DNA from: Desulfonatronovibrio magnus
GTDB lineage: Bacteria; Desulfobacterota; Desulfovibrionia; Desulfovibrionales; Desulfonatronovibrionaceae
Length of the DNA stretch: 32,467 bases
Assembly: GCF_000934755.1 (NCBI RefSeq)
Contig: NZ_KN882186.1
Span: forward strand, 21,448-53,914
Reading direction: 5' to 3'
Shown: positions 24,600-30,780 of the stretch, in pieces
Layout of the letters: each line of letters begins with the position of its first letter
How positions within the stretch are numbered: the first letter of the stretch is position 1
Translations under genes and position numbers: made by a program
Notes under the pieces: model-generated
Seen by the model: the letters and a program-made list of their open reading frames with translations, nothing else
Database searches by the model: none
Told to the model about the DNA's origin: nothing

Positions 24600-24833
24600 C
24601 TAGGTAACCCGTACCATGCCATTATGGATACCGACAGCATTTATCGTGTAACCATAGCTTTTTATACAGCCAGGAATTTCATAAACAATATCAATGATCG
24701 GGTTGGGTATTGTGTTTCTGTATCCCCAGGCATTCAGGTTAGTTCTCATGCAGCTCATTCCGGAATCGGCATCGGCCTTTGGCACAGTGACCACACAGAA
24801 CAAGACAATCGAGGCAAAGAGGGCACCTGACAC
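24600..24833 (-). CDS. Small exported protein, start region apparently frameshifted
   Basis: A 77-residue protein from GTG at 24833. Its signal peptide seems cut short: the frame remains open upstream as EKKIDLRYLLFFVSGALFAS but has no start codon. A good site, AGGAGG, precedes ATGATG at about 24878-24883 in the other frame, which reads MMGEKN and stops. Removing one A from the A7 run (plus strand T7 at 24860-24866) would give MMGEKIDLRYLLFFVSG. The mature part (DSGMSCMRTNLNAWGYRNTI, IPGCIKSYGY) has two Cys. No family recognised. Confidence 0.5.
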   Translation of the reverse strand: MSGALFASIVLFCVVTVPKADADSGMSCMRTNLNAWGYRNTIPNPIIDIVYEIPGCIKSYGYTINAVGIHNGMVRVT

Positions 24834-25026
24834 AAAAAAAAGAAGATACCGTAAATCAATTTTTTTCTCCCATCATTTCCTCCTGTTCAGTGGTTGAATC
24901 ACCACTTTTAAATTGTTTGAATGCCCCGGGTAGGCCCCCAGTACTGAAACACGATGTCACGCCATGATGCTTTTCATTCGTTCGTGAAACGATGCCGGAG
25001 AATGTCTATCAAATATCAATATGACT

Positions 25027-25395
25027 CTACCGGTCATCCTCATGGCAAAACTTGCACTCTGATGTCTTCGTCAAACCAGGCTGCGGGCCGTCGGCCTTCC
25101 AGTGCGGGCAGTCGAAGTCCCGCATGTCCTGCATGAGGCAATCGCTTCTGAACTTCACGCATGCGAAGAGACAATCCATGTCCCCCGGAGGGCACAGGGC
25201 ATCGCACTGGTCCCGTCTGCCGTCGCAGGCCGCCAGGATACGGCTGAAGGTCTCGTTGCAGCAGTTGTTGCAGTCGATCAGGTCGGGGCAGCCGTGGACG
25301 CAGTCGATGTAGGTGCCAGTTGCGGCATGAAGGTTGGGGGTTGCCATGAACAGCAGGGCCAGGGCCAGGAAGGTGGTCAGAAACAGTTTTTGCAT
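25027..25395 (-). CDS. Exported Cys-rich protein with C-terminal CxxCH, paralog B
   Basis: A 122-residue intact member of a small family with paralogs at 22904 (ends early) and 30506 (broken). Signal peptide MQKLFLTTFLALALLFMATP to LHA. The mature part has 14 Cys: DCVHGC, DCNNCC, AACDGRRDQC, ALCPPGDMDC, ACVKFRSDC, DFDCPHW and the final ECKFCHEDD. The last is a c-type heme attachment motif; the other twelve could form disulfides or bind metal. AAAGGAG precedes the ATG. A MITE lies about 100 bases upstream. Family not recognised. Confidence 0.8.
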   Translation of the reverse strand: MQKLFLTTFLALALLFMATPNLHAATGTYIDCVHGCPDLIDCNNCCNETFSRILAACDGRRDQCDALCPPGDMDCLFACVKFRSDCLMQDMRDFDCPHWKADGPQPGLTKTSECKFCHEDDR

Positions 25396-25494
25396 TTCAA
25401 GTCTCCTTTACGGGTTGAAGGACCAAATAAGGTTTATCCGGCAAAAGCGTACGTTGCCGGGAAAAGGCTTAAAGCCATGTTGAATGAATGTTTG

Positions 25495-25677
25495 GGGAGC
25501 ATTACGCGTTTCTGACAACTGAAAAAAATGATGTGCTTGTCACAGCTTTTTTGTGGTTAGAAGCGGTTTATCATGGCTTGGCACGGCTTCCTGCCCGGAG
25601 GCTTACAGCCCGGAGGGGGACTGTCCCTGGCTTCGGGACTGTCCCCTCTCTGGTTGTCAGAAACGCGTAATGCTCCC
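25495..25677. mobile_element. MITE copy 1 (183 bp, 25-bp perfect terminal inverted repeats)
   Basis: Starts GGGAGCATTACGCGTTTCTG and ends with the exact inverted copy of its first 25 bases. The inside holds the GGCACGGCTTCCTGCCCGG core plus a second GGACTGTCCC unit and no gene. The direct repeat ATGTTTGG lies at both sides, one base off the repeat edge on each side, giving a 9-base duplication with one mismatch. The element is close to identical to 28225-28408. Confidence 0.88.
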
Positions 25678-25744
25678 TATGTTTGGACCAAGGCATAAGA
25701 AGTTATTGTCTCTCACCCAATGTTGGATATAGTTGCGAAAACAA

Positions 25745-26056
25745 TCACTCTCGATAGTGACAATTGGATGGATGGTTGCCGTTTCTGACATTTTGCCACA
25801 TCCACATGCACCCGGACTTGCATGTTTCCTTCTCTTTAGGGACATCGTACCACCCATCACAAGAGGTCAGGCACATGTGATAGGCGTCCCATAGCGAGTA
25901 TTCGCACGGCGGCACCGTTGTCTGGGCATGGGATTCGCGGGGCAGAAAGACTTGGAAAAGGGCCTGCAAGGCGGAATCCGACATGACCAGTCCGGACAGG
26001 CAGAGCATCAAGGCCAGGGCCGTTGTGGTGAAAAGCTTTCTCCATATTTTCCTCAT
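25745..26056 (-). CDS. Exported Cys-containing protein of unknown function (103 aa)
   Basis: Signal peptide MRKIWRKLFTTTALALMLCL then SGLVMSD, very like that of the DUF1566 gene at 27355 (MRKMWRALFITAALAFILCL), yet the mature part is unrelated: CEYSLWDAYHMCLTSCDGWY, then CKSGCMWMW and NCHYRE, with six Cys and many Trp/Tyr. An AAGGAGG site lies before the ATG. The pattern suggests a shared leader with exchanged mature regions. Confidence 0.7.
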   Translation of the reverse strand: MRKIWRKLFTTTALALMLCLSGLVMSDSALQALFQVFLPRESHAQTTVPPCEYSLWDAYHMCLTSCDGWYDVPKEKETCKSGCMWMWQNVRNGNHPSNCHYRE

Positions 26057-26328
26057 GATTTTTCCTCCTTGGTTGAAAAACGCCTGCTTTGGACTTTTGC
26101 GGGGACATCATCATTGATGATGAATTCCTCCGACCCGCTCAACAGTATTTTTTCAGCAGGTGGCTGTCTGACGTTCACCAACAACAATTCTCCCCAAAGC
26201 CGCCGCTCCCGCCTGCCCACAATCAGGGCGAGTTATACGGTGAACGCCGCATAACTATGTAGTTTCCATCTGGAAACTCTTTTGATTCCCCCTTTTAAAC
26301 CATGCTGTCAGGACAGGGGGGCAGCAGT
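26057..26328. other. Intergenic stretch with partial repeat
   Basis: No gene recognised. Holds TAGTTTCCATCTGGAAACTC at 26262, resembling the end of the 12952-13147 element, and a short AGTTAT/ATAACT inverted repeat at 26231-26256. Confidence 0.4.
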
Positions 26329-26721
26329 TCAGCGACACAGAATCCGTTTCACGTTGTATTGTCGTATCGTCGTGGTACCCTCGACCAGCTCCACGTCAGA
26401 TCCGATACACACCAGGGTCCCTAAAGTGTTTATAAAGGATCTGACGCATTGACCAACATTACTTCCGGTTTCCTTTGTAAAATCGCCGTCAAAGTCTCTG
26501 TGCGTATGTCCATCAAAAACAGTTCTGAATATGGACGCATATATGGCAGATGCCTTCCATCGTGCGGCCTCTTCCTCACTGATTTGGATGGGATTCCGGC
26601 CGTCCCCCAGGATGCAGACCTCAAAGGCGATCCTTTCACCTAAAGGGTCAGCATGGGCGGAAAGGACGGGCATGAGCAGAAAAAACGTTATCATCAGCGC
26701 GAAGCAAAGCCTTGTTTTCAT
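26329..26721 (-). CDS. Exported protein of unknown function (130 aa)
   Basis: Signal peptide MKTRLCFALMITFFLLMPVL ending AHA before DPLGER. The mature part is mixed alpha/beta with four Cys (FEVCILGDG, GQCVRSF, LVCIGSDV, RILCR), consistent with two disulfides. GAGGTGA precedes the ATG. Ten bases downstream of the next gene's stop, so it may share its transcript. No family recognised. Confidence 0.65.
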   Translation of the reverse strand: MKTRLCFALMITFFLLMPVLSAHADPLGERIAFEVCILGDGRNPIQISEEEAARWKASAIYASIFRTVFDGHTHRDFDGDFTKETGSNVGQCVRSFINTLGTLVCIGSDVELVEGTTTIRQYNVKRILCR

Positions 26722-26731
26722 AAGTCACCTC

Positions 26732-27154
26732 TCACTTTTTGCAGAAGCCGTATTGATTGTCCTTGAGGGGAAGAGCAACTATCCCCGCCTTCCAGCAAAT
26801 AACCCACGATGTATTTCCAGGCATAGGGGTGAAATTGGAAATTCCGTCCGTGTCACCCCCCTGGATCGTAACCGACCTGATTTGCAGCCATCCTCTTTGA
26901 CGAGGATTCTCCACATATATTCTTCCAGTCAGACCGGAAGGAACATAGTGCATGAAGTCCAGGGATAAGGTTTCTTTGGGATTCAAGCCAATGGTCATGG
27001 CCAGTTCACTGTGGTCCGTGCCGGGCGCCACGCCATACCCATCGACAAATACGCGATGATCGGTCTGATTGGTGATCGTTGCCTCAAATGCTGATGCATG
27101 GGAAGCGCCCAGAAAAAGTATCATCATTAAAAAAATCAAAGCGTTGTTTCTCAT
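26732..27154 (-). CDS. Exported beta-rich protein of unknown function (140 aa)
   Basis: Start at 27154 because GGAGG lies just before it; an earlier in-frame start would begin MYSVSCHSTK. Signal peptide RNNALIFLMMILFLGASHAS then FEATITNQTDHRVFVDGYGV. The mature part has alternating hydrophobic residues and Gly/Asn/Thr-rich turns, typical of a beta-sandwich, and two Cys near the end (VICWKAG, YGFCKK). No family recognised. Confidence 0.65.
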   Translation of the reverse strand: MRNNALIFLMMILFLGASHASAFEATITNQTDHRVFVDGYGVAPGTDHSELAMTIGLNPKETLSLDFMHYVPSGLTGRIYVENPRQRGWLQIRSVTIQGGDTDGISNFTPMPGNTSWVICWKAGIVALPLKDNQYGFCKK

Positions 27155-27354
27155 CTCTACCTCCATTTTCGTTGAGTGACAGGAAACCGAATACATCCTG
27201 TTGCCGGTTCTTTCCGTCGCATCCAATCTCTTACCTCTGCCAACCACCAGGGCATGGGGCTAAATCGCAAATATGGGCCTCGGAGGCTGCGCCTTGGACA
27301 GCCTCATCCCGCCAAAGAGCCCACTATTCCGAACAACCACAGCTCCCAAGCACC

Positions 27355-27807
27355 TCACTGTCCGGCGCGGACCGGCCACACGTGGGAGCGGGTGGACTTG
27401 TGGATGACGTCCACTTGGCCGCCGCGCATGGACACGGCCCACGCGGCGTCCCTGCGGCCCGCGTAGGCCGTGCTGGACCAGTAGCCGTACGACTGGACCC
27501 CGGTAAAGGGATGTCCGCTTTGAATTGCATGGTATATAGCCGAAAGCTCATCCCTGCTCGGCAGCCGCCATCCGCCAATTCCGGAGATGCTGAAAGAGCT
27601 GCACCCCCGCCAGGCGTCATCCCAATTCAACCAGCCGACCGGGTTGGCATCCTTGGTCCACATCAGCCCCGTCTCCGTGTCCGTCACCGTCCCGTTCCCA
27701 TTGTCCGTGAACCGGGCCTGAGCTTCGCCGGACATGACCAGTCCGCTCAGGCAGAGAATAAAGGCCAGGGCCGCTGTTATGAAAAGCGCTCTCCACATTT
27801 TCCTCAT
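27355..27807 (-). CDS. Exported DUF1566 (C-type-lectin-like fold) protein, paralog 2
   Basis: A 150-residue secreted protein. Signal peptide MRKMWRALFITAALAFILCL through GEAQA. Domain landmarks are FTDNGNGTVTDTETGLMWTK, SISGIGGWRLPSRDELSAIY, YWSSTAY and a HVWPVRAGQ end. An AAGGAGG site precedes the start at 27807, and a sigma-70-like promoter lies 36 bases upstream. Most of the gene matches paralog 1 (23332) closely; the block 27385-27492 does not. The DUF1566 family overlaps in fold with DGR-diversified proteins, so a binding role at the cell surface is plausible but not shown. Confidence 0.85.
   Translation of the reverse strand: MRKMWRALFITAALAFILCLSGLVMSGEAQARFTDNGNGTVTDTETGLMWTKDANPVGWLNWDDAWRGCSSFSISGIGGWRLPSRDELSAIYHAIQSGHPFTGVQSYGYWSSTAYAGRRDAAWAVSMRGGQVDVIHKSTRSHVWPVRAGQ
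27385..27492 (-). other. Hypervariable codon block in DUF1566 paralog 2 (possible DGR variable region)
   Basis: 36 codons (one more than paralog 1) between GGGGTCCAG and CACGTGTGGCCGG. Differences to 23362-23466 concentrate on first and second codon positions, with C or G kept third. Next to it, GGCCGGTCCGCGCCGG is a GC-only stretch at the 3' edge, as an initiation site of mutagenic homology would be. Confidence 0.6.
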
Positions 27808-27842
27808 GACGTTCCTCCTTGTTTGGGTGTTGATATTTCTCA

Positions 27843-27869
27843 ATTATAGGCACTATCTATGCCATACAA
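27843..27869 (-). promoter_or_regulatory. Sigma-70-like promoter of DUF1566 paralog 2
   Basis: Minus strand TTGTAT (27864-27869), 15 bases, TATAAT (27843-27848), about 36 bases before the start codon. The perfect -10 and the GGCAT after the -35, also seen upstream of the 24275 gene, support it. Confidence 0.5.
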
Positions 27870-28134
27870 TAAAACCGTTAAATAACAATACGTTATGAAA
27901 AGCAGCCAGCCACGGTCAGTCATAAGTTTGCGCCAACATGGTTGGCGGTAGTTGGTAGTGGATATTATGATGAAGTTCTTAATCTTCAGTTGTGAAACGG
28001 TTGAGAGAGTTTTATCTTGACTTGGAAATTAATTAGAATTGAAAATAATAACAAGGTGTTTCTTGTGATCAAGGTTGAATTTAGCCTGGTCATGGTTGCT
28101 ATGATCAGGAGTATCTGTTTAGTGCTTTGCATGT
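27870..28134. other. Intergenic region without a recognised gene
   Basis: AT-rich sequence with no supported open frame. It separates the exported-protein array from the repeat cluster at 28135-28626. Confidence 0.4.
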
Positions 28135-28180
28135 GGCACGGCTTCCTGCCCGGAGGCATACAGCCCGGAGGGGGGACTGG
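28135..28180. repeat. Dispersed GC-rich repeat core, isolated copy
   Basis: GGCACGGCTTCCTGCCCGGA and CAGCCCGGAGGGGGGACTGG, the same core as 4098-4145 and the MITE interiors, with small differences. No MITE termini around it. Confidence 0.7.
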
Positions 28181-28224
28181 CTCTTCCGGGACCCGCTTGC
28201 CTCATAAATGAGACGTATACAACA

Positions 28225-28408
28225 GGGAGCATTACGCGTTTCTGACAACTGAAAAAATTGATGTGTTTGTCACATCTTTTATTGGGGTTAAAAGCGGTTT
28301 ATCATGGCTTGGAACGGCTTCCTGCCCGGAGGCTTACAGTCCGGAGGGGGACTGTCCCTGGCTTCGGGACTGTCCCCTATCTGGTTGTCAGAAACGCGTA
28401 ATGCTCCC
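28225..28408. mobile_element. MITE copy 2 (184 bp) with perfect 9-bp target duplication
   Basis: Starts GGGAGCATTACGCGTTTCTG and ends with its 25-base inverted copy. TATACAACA is found directly before the first base (28216-28224) and directly after the last (28409-28417), a perfect 9-bp target-site duplication. It carries no coding capacity. Its transposase must be encoded elsewhere. Confidence 0.92.
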
Positions 28409-28568
28409 TATACAACATCGGTTGATGCTCAAGCGGGTCCCCCGGAGTGCCTGTCCCCTGCTTTCCTTTATCTTCCAGCCATCAACGGGTAAGTTACTAA
28501 GCTTTTTCCGTGACCCTGCACGGAAAAAGTGGCCCCTTCGGGGCAGCTGAATGTTATGCTCTTGTAAA

Positions 28569-28626
28569 GTGGGGCCTGCTTCCAGCAGGCCTTCTTTAAA
28601 AACAGCCGGCATCCTGCCGGCTCCAC
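28569..28626. repeat. REP pair (BIME), intergenic
   Basis: GTGGGGCCTGCTTCCAGCAG and AGCCGGCATCCTGCCGGCTC, ending CCAC, in inverted orientation with 10-15 bases between. Same GTGG-palindrome design as the copies at 1864, 2228/2761 and 4265. Confidence 0.82.
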
Positions 28627-28701
28627 TTACAATTGCCACAAGGACCAACATGTTTGTCTGAAATTTCCAATAAGCACCTAATACGTTTTAGGAGGTGATG
28701 A

Positions 28702-28941
28702 GTGCGCCTACCCACAATGTCCGGGCATTTTCTCAAGGGCAAATGCTGTGACGGACGCAGCTTCCGCCTTGTCTTGACGACAAGGAAATATTATGGCAGG
28801 CCTTGCTGTACATTGGATACGTCAGACTGGGTAATTGTTGTAAGGATGGTATTCAGATGCGACTGCAAAAACTCATTTTTACAGTCGCAGGAGTCAGGAG
28901 CCAGTAAAATCAAAGAGTTTATGGAGCTGATTTATTCCTAA
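28702..28941 (+). CDS. Possible small Cys-containing protein (79 aa)
   Basis: An open frame from GTG at 28702 preceded by AGGAGGTGATGA, an unusually perfect ribosome-binding site. The protein would read MRLPTMSGHFLKGKCCDGRS at its start and has CC, GRPCCTLD and FRCDCKN further on. No signal peptide or known family. A 17-codon frame starts from the ATG inside the same site and competes. It may be the broken front of a lost gene. Confidence 0.3.
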   Translation: MRLPTMSGHFLKGKCCDGRSFRLVLTTRKYYGRPCCTLDTSDWVIVVRMVFRCDCKNSFLQSQESGASKIKEFMELIYS

Positions 28942-29034
28942 TTATTCATTTCCCGACTTTTTGCATGTGCATCTATTCAGGCCATGTTTTGCAAGGCTGT
29001 AATACGTTTATTCAACTGCCAGGGAGAAAGGACC

Positions 29035-30222
29035 ATGTTTTTTTGCCGTTACGGATTGTTTTGGGGTACTCGAACTGTGATGCCTTTTCCTTTTTCACCA
29101 TCGCGATACTGGATGTTCCTGCTGGTCCTTCTGTTTATATCCTCAGGATGCGGCGGCGGTTCAGGAAGTTCGCATGATGAAACCCGCCAAAAGGTAAATG
29201 ATGCTTTAGATAAAGTAATGGTCGACAACAATATACCGGGCTTGGTGGCAAAAACCTCGCTTCACAACGATGGACCCTGGACAGTTGTTAAAGGCGTGGC
29301 GAACACAGCCACCAACGAGTGGACGACAGCCGAACACAAGTTTCGAGTGGCTAGTGTAACCAAAACCTTTACCGCGGTGATGGTGCTCATCTTGGCGGAT
29401 AGGGGAGAGTTGGGCTTAGACGATACTGTGGGCAACTACCTTCTCAATGTGCCAAACGGTGACCAAATTACTGTCAGAATGCTTCTCAACCATACCTCAG
29501 GAATAAGAGATGAAGATCCTGACGGAGAGTTGCGACGGGCACTCCGCGAAGAGCCGCTGCGTAAGTGGACGCCCTGGGAAGTGTTCAACACCTATACAGG
29601 AGGCAAACCCCAGGGAAGCCCTGGCATGGAGTATGAATACTCCAATGCCGGCTACGTTCTGGCCGGGATATTGATCGAGGAAATTGCCGGAAAAACAGTA
29701 CAGGAGTTTCTTGAAGAAAGCATAACAGGACCCCTTGAGCTCAATAACACCTACTTTCCCGAAGGCCCAACCATACGTGAACCTCACGCGCACGGTTACG
29801 ACGGCGATAAGGATGTCACCCATTCAGATTTATCGTGGGACTTCACGGCCGGTGCAATGGTATCGTCTGCCGGTGACCTTTACAAATGGGCAAGAGCATT
29901 CAGCTTAGGATACCTGCTGTCACCTGAAATGTTTGCTGAACAAAAAAGATGGATCGAATTACCAAAAGGACGCGGCGAAATTAAGGGCGGCCTGGGAATG
30001 GTAAACCTTTTCGGATGGCTTGGGCATAGCGGCGGTAATATCGGTTGGCTGGCGAATATGTACTACCAGCCTGAGCAGGATGCTGCCTTAGTAGTTCTAA
30101 TGAATAAGTTGAGCAATGACGGTTCTGACCTGCTGGCGGGGCAGCAGGCTTTTGCCCGTGTTGCTGATGTCCTGGTTCCGGGATCCATCCCTCTTTGGTA
30201 TCTTGAAGCTGTAATGCCCTAA
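29035..30222 (+). CDS. Serine hydrolase, class C beta-lactamase/DD-peptidase-like lipoprotein
   Basis: A 395-residue predicted lipoprotein. The start at 29035 is used because AGAAAGGA lies before it. A hydrophobic segment ends in the lipobox ISSGC (Cys 39), followed by Gly/Ser. Catalytic motifs of the family are SVTK at 107-110 (nucleophile Ser and Lys), YSN at 202-204 and HSG at 331-333. Typical stretches are MLLNHTSGI and LAGILIEEIAGKTVQEF. It would act in the periplasm on a peptide, ester or beta-lactam; this family is broad, so the substrate is open. A second lipoprotein enzyme lies on the other strand beyond it. Confidence 0.9.
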   Translation: MFFCRYGLFWGTRTVMPFPFSPSRYWMFLLVLLFISSGCGGGSGSSHDETRQKVNDALDKVMVDNNIPGLVAKTSLHNDGPWTVVKGVANTATNEWTTAEHKFRVASVTKTFTAVMVLILADRGELGLDDTVGNYLLNVPNGDQITVRMLLNHTSGIRDEDPDGELRRALREEPLRKWTPWEVFNTYTGGKPQGSPGMEYEYSNAGYVLAGILIEEIAGKTVQEFLEESITGPLELNNTYFPEGPTIREPHAHGYDGDKDVTHSDLSWDFTAGAMVSSAGDLYKWARAFSLGYLLSPEMFAEQKRWIELPKGRGEIKGGLGMVNLFGWLGHSGGNIGWLANMYYQPEQDAALVVLMNKLSNDGSDLLAGQQAFARVADVLVPGSIPLWYLEAVMP

Positions 30223-30505
30223 AAGGAGCACCCCGCTCAAAAACCCTTGACCAGTTCTTCTTAGCCGCCGCCATTCGCCAGGGCTGCGGCGGCCGCCTTC
30301 AGCCGTCCTCAGCCCGTCATGCCCGGCTACGAGTTACCCAGCTTCGACGTAGGGCGCGTGATGGCAGTCGCCGATGTTTCCCAAAAATAAAGCTCGATCC
30401 ATGCCATAATAAGAAACACAGTGATTCCGGAATGTTGCGAAAAAGAGCCAGCCGGTAAAAGCTGTGCTGTTTGCGCCCATTCTGTTGGCAACGCCAACAC
30501 TTTTA
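30223..30505. other. Region with remnants, no clear gene
   Basis: Contains on the minus strand the reading NIGDCHHAPYVEAG with a stop, which may be a gene end, and TTGCGCCCATTCTGTTGGCA at 30471, repeated with small changes at 30674. No supported start. Confidence 0.4.
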
Positions 30506-30705
30506 CTAATGGCAGAGCTCACAGCCGGCCTTTGTTAAACCCGGCTGCGGACCGCCGGCCTTCCAGTGCGGACAGTCGAAATCCCGTGTGTCCTGCTTGA
30601 GGCAATCGTTTCTGACCATCACGCATGCGTCAAGACAATCCATATCCCCGGAGGGCACAGGGCTTCGCACTGATTGCGCCCATTCCGTTGGCACTGCCAG
30701 GATTC
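30506..30705 (-). pseudogene. Truncated, frameshifted paralog C of the Cys-rich CxxCH protein
   Basis: The minus strand encodes GDMDCLDACVMVRNDCLKQD and RDFDCPHWKAGGPQPGLTKA then GCELCH and a stop, matching 25027 closely. Before GDMDC, one G is missing from the GGGGG run (plus strand CCCC at 30646-30649), so the conserved QCEALCPPG is in another frame. The signal peptide and first Cys motifs are gone. The end keeps a CxxCH motif (CELCH). It has no start codon of its own family. Confidence 0.8.
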
Positions 30706-30780
30706 TTGGCGATCCGGGAGATGCCTGGAAGCTGTTGGAGGCGTGTTCGAAGCGCAAGGGCGAAGAGGTCAGGGACCGCC

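Noticed and set aside
22266-27807. Integron cassette array
   Set aside because: Small one-direction genes with wide spacers suggested cassettes, and the hairpin at 24406 looked attC-like. I find no matching RYYYAAC/GTTRRRY core pairs at regular places and no integrase.
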